NCBI RefSeq assembly: GCF_029193885.1
Contig: NZ_JARFVB010000001.1
Coordinates: 372,001 to 436,000, forward strand
DNA length: 64,000 nt
Source of the DNA: Flagellimonas yonaguniensis
Lineage (GTDB): Bacteria > Bacteroidota > Bacteroidia > Flavobacteriales > Flavobacteriaceae
Direction: 5' to 3'
This document shows positions 16,139-23,968 of the stretch, piece after piece. The position numbers were made by a program, and so were the translations under genes. Each line of letters begins with the position of its first letter. Positions within the stretch are counted from its first letter, which is position 1. The notes below the pieces were generated by a model. That model saw only the letters and a program-made list of their open reading frames with translations. It was not told the DNA's origin and did not search any database.

Positions 16139-17467
16139 TTGTTGAAAAAGGAGAACATATTGCTCGTTGATGATGATGTCGATATTCTGGAGCTGCTGCA
16201 ACGGCACCTAAAATCGATGGATTATCACACCTACAAGGCCGTTTCGGTAAAGGAGGCGCTTTACATCCTAAAAGATACGGAGATAGATTTGTTGGTAACC
16301 GACATTAATATGCCAGAGATTGACGGGCTGCAGTTGGTTAAATATGTTGCTGAACATTATCCGAACATGCCCAAACTGGTAGTGACGGGATTTCCGTCCG
16401 TGGAAGATGCGTCGAGTGTTATCAAACATGGAGCAACGGATTACCTGACCAAGCCTTTTACCAAAAGCGAACTGGAAGTGGCTGTAAAAAAGGCTTTCTC
16501 CAGTGAACAATCCAAGGAAACGGTTAAAACTCCGCCAATAAAACCCGTTGCCACCAATGGCGGCTATGCCGATATGATCGGAAGTTCCGAGGCATTCCTA
16601 AAAGTTACGGAAATTATAGATCGAGTAAAGGATAACCGGGCCACGGTCTTGGTAGGAGGGGAAAGCGGAACAGGGAAAGAACTGGTAGCACGGGCCATTC
16701 ATTATTCGGGCAAATTTGCACGGGCGCCTTTTATAGCGGTAAACTGTGGGGCCATTCCCGAGAATTTGCTGGAGGCCGAACTTTTTGGATACGCCAAAGG
16801 TGCTTTTACGGGTGCCAATGAAAACCGCGATGGATTTTTCCAAGCGGCACACAAGGGCACCATTTTTTTGGATGAAATTGGAAATGCCACCCTACCCGTT
16901 CAAAATAGATTGTTGAGGGTGCTCCAAGAAAAAGAAGTAACCAAAATCGGCTCCCAAAAACCGGAAAAGTTGGATGTTCGGGTCATTGCTGCCACCAACA
17001 GTGATTTGGACGAACTGATTCAAAAGAAAACCTTTCGCGAAGACCTGTTCTACCGCCTTTCTGTCGTTACTGTGGAAGTACCACCGCTCAGGGAACGTAC
17101 TTCGGATATTCCATTGTTGGTGGACAAGTTCATGCAGAAGTACGGTATTGAATACAAGGACCGCTATGTCCGTATCGCTGATGATGCCCTTGACGTATTG
17201 AAACGATATTCCTGGCCGGGCAATATCCGAGAGCTGGAAAATGTGGTACAGCGCGCTGTGATCATGTGTGATGGCAAAATCACTTTGGAACACCTTCCAG
17301 ATGAGTTGAAATACAAAATCGACTTTCCCAAAAAAGGATATAAAACGCTTCAGGAAAAAGAAAAAGAGTACATCCAGGAAGTGCTCCTATCCACACAAGG
17401 CAACAAGACCAAAGCTGCCGAAATCTTGGGCATCAATCGAAAAACACTACGGGAAAAACTTAAATAA
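16139..17467 (+). CDS. NtrC-family sigma-54-dependent response regulator
   Basis: A 442-residue regulator. The start is a TTG at 16139; no ATG fits before the receiver domain (ENILLVDDDVDILELL). The receiver holds phospho-acceptor D55 (LLVTDINMP). The AAA+ domain has Walker A VGGESGTGKE, the sigma-54-contacting motif GAFTGA (in KGAFTGANENR), Walker B TIFLDEIGN and the arginine finger region FREDLFYRL. A Fis-type HTH ends the protein (NKTKAAEILGINRKTLREKL). It should activate sigma-54 promoters when phosphorylated by the kinase just upstream. A near-consensus sigma-54 promoter lies 130 bases after its stop. Confidence 0.95.
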   Translation: MLKKENILLVDDDVDILELLQRHLKSMDYHTYKAVSVKEALYILKDTEIDLLVTDINMPEIDGLQLVKYVAEHYPNMPKLVVTGFPSVEDASSVIKHGATDYLTKPFTKSELEVAVKKAFSSEQSKETVKTPPIKPVATNGGYADMIGSSEAFLKVTEIIDRVKDNRATVLVGGESGTGKELVARAIHYSGKFARAPFIAVNCGAIPENLLEAELFGYAKGAFTGANENRDGFFQAAHKGTIFLDEIGNATLPVQNRLLRVLQEKEVTKIGSQKPEKLDVRVIAATNSDLDELIQKKTFREDLFYRLSVVTVEVPPLRERTSDIPLLVDKFMQKYGIEYKDRYVRIADDALDVLKRYSWPGNIRELENVVQRAVIMCDGKITLEHLPDELKYKIDFPKKGYKTLQEKEKEYIQEVLLSTQGNKTKAAEILGINRKTLREKLK

Positions 17468-17491
17468 CCACTGGGGTGTTTTGCCCCATCC

Positions 17492-17506
17492 GGGTAAAAA
17501 TTACCC
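17492..17506. promoter_or_regulatory. Palindrome, candidate upstream activator site
   Basis: GGGTAAAAATTACCC is a hyphenated palindrome (GGGTAA-AAA-TTACCC). Its centre lies about 125 bases before the start expected from the sigma-54 promoter at 17597-17611, the usual distance for an NtrC-type enhancer. Binding by the upstream regulator is inferred. Confidence 0.5.
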
Positions 17507-17551
17507 AAATCAACTTTTCTTTACTTTAAATAAAACTATTTTAAAATACTG

Positions 17552-17584
17552 ATTATCAAATTATTATAATCATGTTTTGATAAT
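17552..17584. promoter_or_regulatory. Inverted repeat ATTATCAAA / TTTGATAAT near sigma-54 promoter
   Basis: ATTATCAAA at 17552-17560 is perfectly inverted at 17576-17584 with a 15-base spacer. It ends 13 bases before the -24 element. It could bind IHF-like or other regulators, or be a second activator site. Confidence 0.4.
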
Positions 17585-17596
17585 TGTCCTATCAAA

Positions 17597-17611
17597 TGGC
17601 ATAGGCTTTGC
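17597..17611 (+). promoter_or_regulatory. Sigma-54 (-24/-12) promoter
   Basis: TGGCATAGGCTTTGC matches the sigma-54 consensus TGGCAC-N5-TTGC at all but one position, with exact spacing. It directly follows an NtrC-type activator gene and precedes the Rnk-like gene by 83 bases, with palindromes at activator-site distance upstream. Confidence 0.75.
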
Positions 17612-17693
17612 CTTTTCATGGGCAAAATGCTGGGATGCTGAATTTTAGTGCCCCGTCCGTTAAGAACTGGAAATGAAATACGGAAGCCTGATC

Positions 17694-18089
17694 ATGGAAA
17701 AAAAGGATTACCTCACACTGAAACGCATACTGAACTTCCATAGGTTCTATGAGGATTATGCCCATAAGGATGCCTTGGAACAGTTAGGCGAAAGAATCGA
17801 CCAGGCCCTGGTAGAGGATGAGCAGGACATTCCCGACGATGTAGTTCGCCTAAACTCCAAAGTAATAGTGGAATTTGTGCAGGGAGCGATACAAACGTTT
17901 CAACTGGTTCCATCGACCCGGGGAAATCTTGAAAAGAACATGATCTCTGTAGTGAGTACCCTTGGGGCCAGCTTGGTTGGATTAGCTGTGGGCGACCACA
18001 TCCAACTTGGATTTCCATCGGATGTTCAATCCTTCAAGATCGTCGGTGTGGAACAGTCACACCAATTATCGTCCAGTTTTGACCTATAG
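17694..18089 (+). CDS. Rnk/GreA-fold RNA polymerase-associated protein
   Basis: A 131-residue protein from the ATG at 17694; an ATG at 17673 would add seven residues. Residues 1-45 form a short N-terminal helical region (LTLKRILNFHRFYEDYAHKD). The rest is the GreA/GreB C-terminal fold as used in Rnk: DDVVRLNSKVIVEF, FQLVPS, ISVVSTLGASLVGLAVGDHI and KIVGVEQ. In Gre factors this domain binds the secondary channel rim of RNA polymerase; Rnk lacks the long coiled coil. It is the first gene after the sigma-54 promoter, so it is probably the main target of the adjoining two-component system. Confidence 0.85.
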   Translation: MEKKDYLTLKRILNFHRFYEDYAHKDALEQLGERIDQALVEDEQDIPDDVVRLNSKVIVEFVQGAIQTFQLVPSTRGNLEKNMISVVSTLGASLVGLAVGDHIQLGFPSDVQSFKIVGVEQSHQLSSSFDL

Positions 18090-18132
18090 AAAAGCAAAAG
18101 AAAATTAATTGTAAACCCTAATATATATAGTC

Positions 18133-18492
18133 ATGAGAATAATGATTTTAGCAATTCTGTTCGTGGTAGCCACCACAAATATCAACGCACAAAATATAAA
18201 TCCACAAGATGTAAAAGTTGGGGACGTGCTGGAAATTGGTGATCCAGATGCACCCAAGTTCAAGCATATTGATTTTCCAAGAGCCAACTTCATCATAAAA
18301 AAAGGTGGAATTGCCGACTATAAAAGAGTAGTCGGCCGTAAGGTTGTGGTTACCGATGTCAAAGAGAAAAAAGACGGTACTGTTGAGGTCAAAATCAAAA
18401 TGACAGACGGGAAAAGATTTTTTAACAGCCATCCTGTTGTTAAAGTGGATTTGAAGAATGCACTTGAGTCTGGCGAGTTGAGTGCACTGTAG
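18133..18492 (+). CDS. Small secreted protein of unknown function
   Basis: A 119-residue protein. Residues 1-19 (MRIMILAILFVVATTNINA) are a signal peptide with cleavage likely after Ala before Gln. The mature part is basic and beta-rich (VKVGDVLEIGDPDAPKFKHI, RKVVVTDVKEKKDGTVEVKI) and may be a small SH3-like or beta-barrel domain. No catalytic motif or cysteine is seen. It lies 43 bases after the Rnk-like gene and before a hairpin at 18507-18565, so it may be the last gene of the sigma-54-driven unit. I do not recognise the family. Confidence 0.75.
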   Translation: MRIMILAILFVVATTNINAQNINPQDVKVGDVLEIGDPDAPKFKHIDFPRANFIIKKGGIADYKRVVGRKVVVTDVKEKKDGTVEVKIKMTDGKRFFNSHPVVKVDLKNALESGELSAL

Positions 18493-18506
18493 TTGATTGA
18501 TGATTT

Positions 18507-18565
18507 CCGCCCAGCCTCCAGCATTAGGTTTGCTCTAATAGAATGGTTAGCTAATGGCTGGGCGG
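18507..18565 (+). terminator. Long-stem hairpin, possible terminator
   Basis: CCGCCCAGCC at 18507-18516 pairs perfectly with GGCTGGGCGG at 18556-18565; inner ATTAG/CTAAT elements can lengthen the stem. It lies 15 bases after the small secreted gene. The T-run after it is short (ACTTTTCC), so termination may be partial. Confidence 0.5.
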
Positions 18566-18624
18566 ATACTTTTCCATCACAAATCGAGGTGTAGTCCCCA
18601 ATATCATTATATAAAAAACAGCAA

Positions 18625-19260
18625 ATGCCAAAGAACATGTCCATAAAGCAGCGAATAAATGCAAGTTTCATTCTTGCAGCTGCTTTTTTATTGGTACTGG
18701 CCTCCAACCGATTGAACCAGCGAAATTTTTCCACAGTAGAGCAAAGTGTAAATTCAGTTTTTGAAGATCGCCTGGTGGTTCAGGAATATATTTATAGGCT
18801 CAACAATTTGTTTCATAAGAAGGAATTGGCCTTGGCCAAGAATGAGACAAATACAGGGACACTAACCCAATCTTCGGATATTGAGACCATTCTTTCAGAT
18901 TTTGAAAAAACGGAATTAACGACCAAGGAGTCGAAATATCTGGCCGATTTGAAGAACAGCTACACAGAACTTCAATTCATGGGAGAAAACCTGTCCATCA
19001 ACAAGGGGGCAGACAGTGCCGAGCTGAAGGATAAAATTTCATCAATGTTGGCTAGGATAAACAATGATCTTGACGAACTTTCCGAAGTTCAACTTTCCGA
19101 GGGCCGCCAATTGACCCAACGATCACAACGATCACTTGGAATGAACCAATTATTGTCCACTTTGGAAATTGTGTTTCTGATTATCATAGGAATACTTTTC
19201 CTTCTGATTGTTTTTCATCGCGAAGAGCCCAGTATGAAAATGGTGGGGGAAGATTCCTAA
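18625..19260 (+). CDS. Membrane-bound four-helix sensor-like protein (4HB_MCP type)
   Basis: A 211-residue protein with a membrane segment at about 12-28 (SFILAAAFLLVLASNRL), a helical periplasmic region of about 150 residues (30-180) and a second membrane segment at about 184-201 (IVFLIIIGILFLLIVFH), ending in a short cytoplasmic tail. This is the layout of the four-helix-bundle sensor domains of chemoreceptors and kinases, but no HAMP, methyl-accepting or kinase domain follows. It may present a signal to the kinases encoded on either side. It overlaps the convergent GreA-like gene by 4 bases at its 3' end. Confidence 0.75.
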   Translation: MPKNMSIKQRINASFILAAAFLLVLASNRLNQRNFSTVEQSVNSVFEDRLVVQEYIYRLNNLFHKKELALAKNETNTGTLTQSSDIETILSDFEKTELTTKESKYLADLKNSYTELQFMGENLSINKGADSAELKDKISSMLARINNDLDELSEVQLSEGRQLTQRSQRSLGMNQLLSTLEIVFLIIIGILFLLIVFHREEPSMKMVGEDS

Positions 19261-19700
19261 AACACTTCCAAGACGGAGTGCTCTTTCCCGTTGAAAACAA
19301 AGCACTCTGCTTTTCCCTTTCCCAGCAGCAATCTTGCAATCGGAGCATTGGCCGAAATGCAATAGACCACACTGTCATCTTTTTTGAAAGCACCAGCGGA
19401 GATGGCGATAAAATAATCCGCCATACTTGTTTTTACCAAAGAGCCCAAACGTATTTTGTCCGATGGTTTTTCAATATTGATTTTGTTGAGAATGCTTCGG
19501 GTGGCATCGAGTTCCTGTAATTGTTGGCCCAATTTCTCTTGTTCCAACTGAACCATGGCCCTTCCCGTTTCGTGCTTGTCACCTGCCGAACTCTTGGTTT
19601 CAGAGCCCAGGGATTCTTGGAGTTCATGGCTCTGTTTTTTGAGACGAGCTGTTCGTTCGTCCACTTGTTCCCAACAAAATTCCAAAAGCTCTTTTTTCAT
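19257..19700 (-). CDS. GreA/GreB C-terminal-fold-like protein
   Basis: A 147-residue protein starting at the ATG at 19700; the frame is open to 19775, but that would overlap the kinase gene. The N-terminal 80 residues are a charged helical hairpin (CWEQVDERTARLKKQSHELQ). The C-terminal part (IRLGSLVKTSMADYFIAISA, VVYCISANAPIARLLLGK, FNGKEHSVLEV) resembles the FKBP-like domain of Gre factors. Coiled coil plus this domain is the Gre layout, but the acidic tip residues are not evident. It lies 7 bases after the kinase stop, as the third gene of the second two-component operon. Flavobacterial homologues are often mislabelled as acyl-carrier-protein synthase, for which there is no support here. 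Confidence 0.7.
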   Translation of the reverse strand: MKKELLEFCWEQVDERTARLKKQSHELQESLGSETKSSAGDKHETGRAMVQLEQEKLGQQLQELDATRSILNKINIEKPSDKIRLGSLVKTSMADYFIAISAGAFKKDDSVVYCISANAPIARLLLGKGKAECFVFNGKEHSVLEVF

Positions 19701-19707
19701 GATTTGA

Positions 19708-21060
19708 TTAGGCAAAGGTAAGTCGGAAAACGGTTTCGGTATGTGGAACAGAGCGCACTTGGATGCTGCCACCATGAAGTTGCATCACACGCTTGGAAAG
19801 ACTCAGACCAATGCCGGTCCCTTCGCTTTTGGTAGTGAAAAAAGGCACGAATATTTCGTCCATCACTTCTGGAGGAATACCCGGCCCATTATCTCGAATG
19901 TCTATGAATTTGGAACTGTTATCATCAATGCCCGCGACCATTAGCACCTTTCCACCTTCGGTGGACTCAACTGACTGCAGGGCGTTTTTGCCCAAGTTGA
20001 TGAGCACTTGGGAAATTTGTTTTTCATCAATATAGAACTCCAAATCCTCTGGTTGGCAAATGGTGGAAAATTCGCTCTCCCCATCAATCAATCGGGCGGA
20101 CATGAGCACATCGATTTTTTCCAATAGATCCTTACCTTTTACCAAGGATTTATTGGGTTCTGGCACGTGCAACAAACTTCGGTACGACTGTACAAAATCC
20201 ATAAGGTCCCCTCCTTGCTCCTTAATGACCTCCAACCCTTTCAGGGTATTTTTGATTTGGCTCTCCTCCAATTCTTCCATCGGAGTTATTTTGTCCCCTT
20301 TGCGATAATATTTGATAATGGAATCGGAAATGGAGGCAATCGGGGTTATGGTGTTCATAATCTCGTGGGTCAGCACACGGATGAGGCGTACCCAGGATTC
20401 GGTTTCTTTTTCATCCAACTCTTTGTGAATATCCTGTACAACGACCAATTGTAATGACTGGCCGTCCAATGTCAAAGGGGTCGACTTCAGGGCCAATTGT
20501 GTTTGTTCACGCTCATTGGATAATTGGAAAAGCTTCCGTTGAAAAGGCTTAAAATTTTTAAAGACCTGATACAGGCTTTCATCTACCTGCTTCAATTGTT
20601 TGATGTGGTTCAGGGGCGTGTAATCCAGCAATTGTTCCAAAGTTGGGTTGGCGAAAAGGATGTGCCCTTTTTCATTGTAGGTCATGATGCCAATGCTGGC
20701 CTGTTTCAAAATTTCCTGATAATATTGTTCCCTGATCTGAAGCTGTAAATGCACCTCTTGAATCAGTCCGTTGACCCGATTGAGACTGCGATTAAGCTCC
20801 TTGAAAGATTCAATGGTGACCCCTTCGGGAAAACGAAGCGTGAAATCCTCGTTCTTTATGGCATCGAAAAAATAGGCGATTTTCCGGTTGGTGCGGTTGA
20901 TATAAGTAATCAGTGAAACCACTTGTGCCACCAAAACAATAGCACAAAGCCCCAAAGTAAAATACCATTTGTAGGCAACGGAAAATGCCAATGCCACGGC
21001 GGTAAGGGTTAAAAAAATGACCCTGAGGATAAGTTGGATGTAAAAGTTTCTACTGGCCAT
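19708..21060 (-). CDS. Membrane sensor histidine kinase (NtrY-like)
   Basis: A 450-residue kinase. Two membrane segments at about 8-28 and 33-54 leave almost no periplasmic loop. A HAMP-like linker and a PAS domain (about 115-215) follow, then a dimerization domain with H232 in VLTHEIMNTITPI and an ATPase domain with LINLGKNALQSVE, IRDNGPGIP, IFVPFFTTK and GTGIGLSLS. This pattern fits NtrY-type kinases, which sense membrane or intracellular cues. It starts 3 bases after the regulator stop. With that regulator it most likely controls the divergent transporter operon. Confidence 0.92.
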   Translation of the reverse strand: MASRNFYIQLILRVIFLTLTAVALAFSVAYKWYFTLGLCAIVLVAQVVSLITYINRTNRKIAYFFDAIKNEDFTLRFPEGVTIESFKELNRSLNRVNGLIQEVHLQLQIREQYYQEILKQASIGIMTYNEKGHILFANPTLEQLLDYTPLNHIKQLKQVDESLYQVFKNFKPFQRKLFQLSNEREQTQLALKSTPLTLDGQSLQLVVVQDIHKELDEKETESWVRLIRVLTHEIMNTITPIASISDSIIKYYRKGDKITPMEELEESQIKNTLKGLEVIKEQGGDLMDFVQSYRSLLHVPEPNKSLVKGKDLLEKIDVLMSARLIDGESEFSTICQPEDLEFYIDEKQISQVLINLGKNALQSVESTEGGKVLMVAGIDDNSSKFIDIRDNGPGIPPEVMDEIFVPFFTTKSEGTGIGLSLSKRVMQLHGGSIQVRSVPHTETVFRLTFA

Positions 21061-21063
21061 GAA

Positions 21064-22422
21064 TTACTTTTTTTTCAACTTGTTGTAAAGGGTTTGGCGG
21101 GATATGCCCAATTGTTCGGCGGCAGCACTGTAGTTCCCCTCATTTTGCTCCAAAGCCCTATTGATCATCTGTTGTTCCATTTCGTTAAGGGTCATGGGTT
21201 CGCTATCCAAGGATTGCATGGGCTTGGCGTGCAAAAGAAAGTCCGAAGGCTTTAACACATTGCCATCGGAAAGAATAACGGCCCGTTCCATGGTATGCTG
21301 TAACTCGCGAACATTCCCTGGCCACGGATACTCCATCAGTTTTTCCTGTGCCGTTTGATTGATGCGCAGGCCCGATTTATCGTATTTATGTGCAAACTTT
21401 TTCAAGAAAAAATCGGCAAGCACCAAAATATCCTCATTACGCTCACGCAGTGGAGGCACTTCTATATGTATGGTGTTGATGCGGTATAGCAAATCTTCAC
21501 GGAACAAGCCATCCGAGACCATTTGCTCCAGATTGCAATTGGTGGCACAGATCAACCGAATGTCCACATCAATAGGTTTGTTGGAACCTACCCGAACCAC
21601 TGATTTATTTTGGATGGAGGATAACAATTTCGCCTGCATCTGCAAAGAAAGGTTTCCTATTTCATCCAAAAACAAGCTGCCTTGGTGCGCGGCTTCAAAT
21701 TTGCCCGCCCGATCCTCTTTGGCATCGGTAAATGAACCCTTGGTATGCCCAAAAAGTTCACTTTCGAAGAGGTTTTCGGCGATGGAGCCCATATCCACAC
21801 CTATAAAAACCTCATTTTTTCGGTTGGAGAGTCGGTGCAGTTCGCGGGCTATCAATTCTTTACCCGTTCCATTTTCACCGGTGATAAGTACATTGACGTC
21901 CGTTTTGGCCACTTTGGCCACGAGATTCAAAACAGAGGTCAGCGCCTTGGATTGGCCGATGATATAGTTCCGACCCTCATTGATGACCTGCTTTAAGTTG
22001 CTCTCCTTTTTTTTGAGGTTGTGGATTTCCTGCTTGGACTTTCTCAGTTCGTAGGCCGATTTTACCGTGGTCATCAAACGCTCATTGTTCCAGGGTTTCA
22101 GTACAAAATCGGAAGCTCCCTGCTTGAGAGCCCTAACGGCCAAGTCCACCGCTCCGTAGGCTGTCATCATGATTACCGATGTGTTGGGAGACCTTTTTTT
22201 GATTTCGTTGAGCCAATACAAGCCTTCATTTCCTGTGTTTACCCCAGCGGAAAAGTTCATGTCCAACAGCACGATGTCGATATCCTCCAAATTCGGAAAA
22301 GAAGAAATCTGGTTCGGGTTGAAGATGGTTTGAACGCTTTTGTACTCAAATTGCAAAAGAATTTCCAAAGCGCTCAATACGCTCTTGTTATCGTCAACCA
22401 CTAAAATTTTGGCATCGACCAT
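21064..22422 (-). CDS. NtrC-family sigma-54 response regulator, divergent to ABC array
   Basis: A 452-residue regulator. The receiver carries D54 (IVLLDMNFS), the AAA+ domain has Walker A TGENGTGKE and Walker B LFLDEIGN, and the Fis-type HTH is at the end (NYSAAAEQLGISRQTLYNKL). The sigma-54-contact loop reads GSFTDA (in KGSFTDAKEDR) instead of GAFTGA; the essential Phe and Thr are kept. This variant occurs in other Bacteroidota regulators as far as I recall. It is the first gene of the regulator-kinase-GreA-like operon and is divergent from the TolC-MFP-ABC operon with 203 bases between, so autoregulation and control of the transporter are likely. Confidence 0.93.
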   Translation of the reverse strand: MVDAKILVVDDNKSVLSALEILLQFEYKSVQTIFNPNQISSFPNLEDIDIVLLDMNFSAGVNTGNEGLYWLNEIKKRSPNTSVIMMTAYGAVDLAVRALKQGASDFVLKPWNNERLMTTVKSAYELRKSKQEIHNLKKKESNLKQVINEGRNYIIGQSKALTSVLNLVAKVAKTDVNVLITGENGTGKELIARELHRLSNRKNEVFIGVDMGSIAENLFESELFGHTKGSFTDAKEDRAGKFEAAHQGSLFLDEIGNLSLQMQAKLLSSIQNKSVVRVGSNKPIDVDIRLICATNCNLEQMVSDGLFREDLLYRINTIHIEVPPLRERNEDILVLADFFLKKFAHKYDKSGLRINQTAQEKLMEYPWPGNVRELQHTMERAVILSDGNVLKPSDFLLHAKPMQSLDSEPMTLNEMEQQMINRALEQNEGNYSAAAEQLGISRQTLYNKLKKK

Positions 22423-22501
22423 AAAGCTTTGTATTGAAATTGATGGTCAAAACTAGTAATTGCTCCGACATGTTTTGTTTAACTGTAAAATATTTGGACA
22501 T

Positions 22502-22615
22502 TTTTTGTACAAAAATTTTACACCAAATAAAGAAATGTTATAATTTTAAATGTATAACAAGCTGATAATCAGCAAAAAACAATTTTGGCACAAGAATAGA
22601 AAGTAGTTTGGCACA
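22502..22615. promoter_or_regulatory. Palindrome cluster in divergent promoter region of ABC array
   Basis: Four symmetrical elements lie between the regulator and the transporter operon: TTTTTGTACAAAAA (22502-22515); TGTTATA (22536-22542) inverted at 22553-22559; GCTGATAATCAGC (22561-22573); and TTTGGCACA twice as a direct repeat (22584-22592 and 22607-22615, a 23-base step). TTGGCAC is the -24 half of a sigma-54 promoter, but no TTGC follows at -12 spacing in either copy. The palindromes are candidate sites for the divergent NtrC-type regulator. Confidence 0.5.
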
Positions 22616-22625
22616 GGATAAAACT

Positions 22626-23960
22626 ATGAATCTAAAAATATACATAACAAGCTTACTATTATTGAGTTCCTTCATCGGGATTTCCCAAGAGGTTTGGACG
22701 CTGGAAGAATGTGTGGATTACGCCATTGAGCACAACCTTCAGGTAAAGAACACTTCATATAACAATGAATCCAGCAGGGAATCTTACAGACAATCCATTC
22801 GAGATTTACTACCATCCGTCAGCGGGTCCACCGACTATACGATTAGATACGGGAGGTCTGCTGATCCTCAGACCAACGATTATGTGAACACGGAATTCTT
22901 TAGCAATAACTATTCACTCAATGCCAGTTTGGATTTGTTCCGGGGCTTTCAAAAATTGAATACAATCAGAGCCTCCAAATTTATCTACAAGGCCACCCAA
23001 GAAGATATTTTACAGGAAAAGTTTTTGTTGGCTTTTAGGGTAATGAGTGCCTTTTACGACATCAAATTTTACGAAGGATTGGTGGCCAATACCTTGGAAC
23101 AACTGGAAATTTCACAAGCCAACTACGATTTGGTCGAAAAACAAGTCGAGCTTGGGTTAATGGCGGGGTCAGACTTGTACGAAGCGGAATCCAATCTTTT
23201 GGGTGATAAGTTCCTATTGACCCAAAACCGAAACCAATTGGCCAATGCCAAGCTGGTACTTCTGCAAGAAATGAATTTAACCGAAGCATCGGATATCAAT
23301 ATTCAGGAAACTTTGGAGGAAACTTCCATGAATGAAGATGTTACTTTGGATTCCTTGTATCAAAAAGCAAGAGGATTTGTGCCACTTGTCAAATCACAAG
23401 AGTACAGGGTAAATGCAGCAAAAAAACAATTACAGGCCACTAGGGGAGACTTGTTCCCATCCTTGTCCCTGTTTGCAGGTTACGGAACCAGCTATTTTGA
23501 GACCAATGTGGATGAAAACGGCAATGTTATACCTTTTAAGACGCAATTCAACGACAACCAGTCCAAATTTGTGGGCGCACAATTGAACATTCCAATAAGT
23601 AGCGGATGGTCCAACCACTCTAGGGTAAAGCAACAGAAAATCGCATACATGCAGGCCAAGAACAACCTGGAGATTCAGGAGCAGGAGTTATTTCAGTTGT
23701 TGCAGCAATTGGTTCAGGACAATCAGGCCCTCATAGCAGAATACGAACAGAGTGCAAAACAAGTGGAATCACAACAATTGGCCTTTACAATCGCACAAAA
23801 ACGTTATGAAAAAGGATTGATAAATGCGTTGGAACTCTTTCAGGCCAAGAACCTCTATGGGGTGGCACAGAACCAAAATTTGCAGGTAGGTCTTAGGTTG
23901 AAAGTCAACCAAAGCACTATGGATTTTTACAGCGGACTGCCCATTTTTAATATCAACTAA
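22626..23960 (+). CDS. TolC-family outer-membrane efflux protein
   Basis: A 444-residue protein. I place the start at the ATG at 22626; a TTG at 22608 is in frame but less likely. Residues 1-20 (MNLKIYITSLLLLSSFIGIS) are a signal peptide. Two copies of the outer-membrane efflux repeat follow, with long amphipathic helices (EDILQEKFLLAFRVMSAFYD, QLAFTIAQKRYEKGLINALE) and strand segments. It should form a trimeric outer-membrane channel with an alpha-helical tunnel. It is the first gene of the transporter operon, followed 8 bases later by the fusion protein. No lipobox is seen. Confidence 0.93.
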   Translation: MNLKIYITSLLLLSSFIGISQEVWTLEECVDYAIEHNLQVKNTSYNNESSRESYRQSIRDLLPSVSGSTDYTIRYGRSADPQTNDYVNTEFFSNNYSLNASLDLFRGFQKLNTIRASKFIYKATQEDILQEKFLLAFRVMSAFYDIKFYEGLVANTLEQLEISQANYDLVEKQVELGLMAGSDLYEAESNLLGDKFLLTQNRNQLANAKLVLLQEMNLTEASDINIQETLEETSMNEDVTLDSLYQKARGFVPLVKSQEYRVNAAKKQLQATRGDLFPSLSLFAGYGTSYFETNVDENGNVIPFKTQFNDNQSKFVGAQLNIPISSGWSNHSRVKQQKIAYMQAKNNLEIQEQELFQLLQQLVQDNQALIAEYEQSAKQVESQQLAFTIAQKRYEKGLINALELFQAKNLYGVAQNQNLQVGLRLKVNQSTMDFYSGLPIFNIN

Positions 23961-23968
23961 AACATACC

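Noticed and set aside
18507..18565. Riboswitch or structured RNA upstream of the four-helix protein gene
   Set aside because: Only one long stem with weak inner pairing is visible, and no known riboswitch core was recognised; a terminator-like hairpin is simpler.
19257..19700. 3-oxoacyl-ACP synthase, a label often attached to such proteins
   Set aside because: There is no thiolase fold, catalytic Cys or His motif; the protein is far too short and resembles a Gre-type domain.
22584..22615. Sigma-54 promoter made of the TTTGGCACA copies upstream of the TolC gene
   Set aside because: Both copies match the -24 box, but the bases at -12 spacing (TAGA and AAAA) do not resemble TTGC, so I list them only as possible sites.
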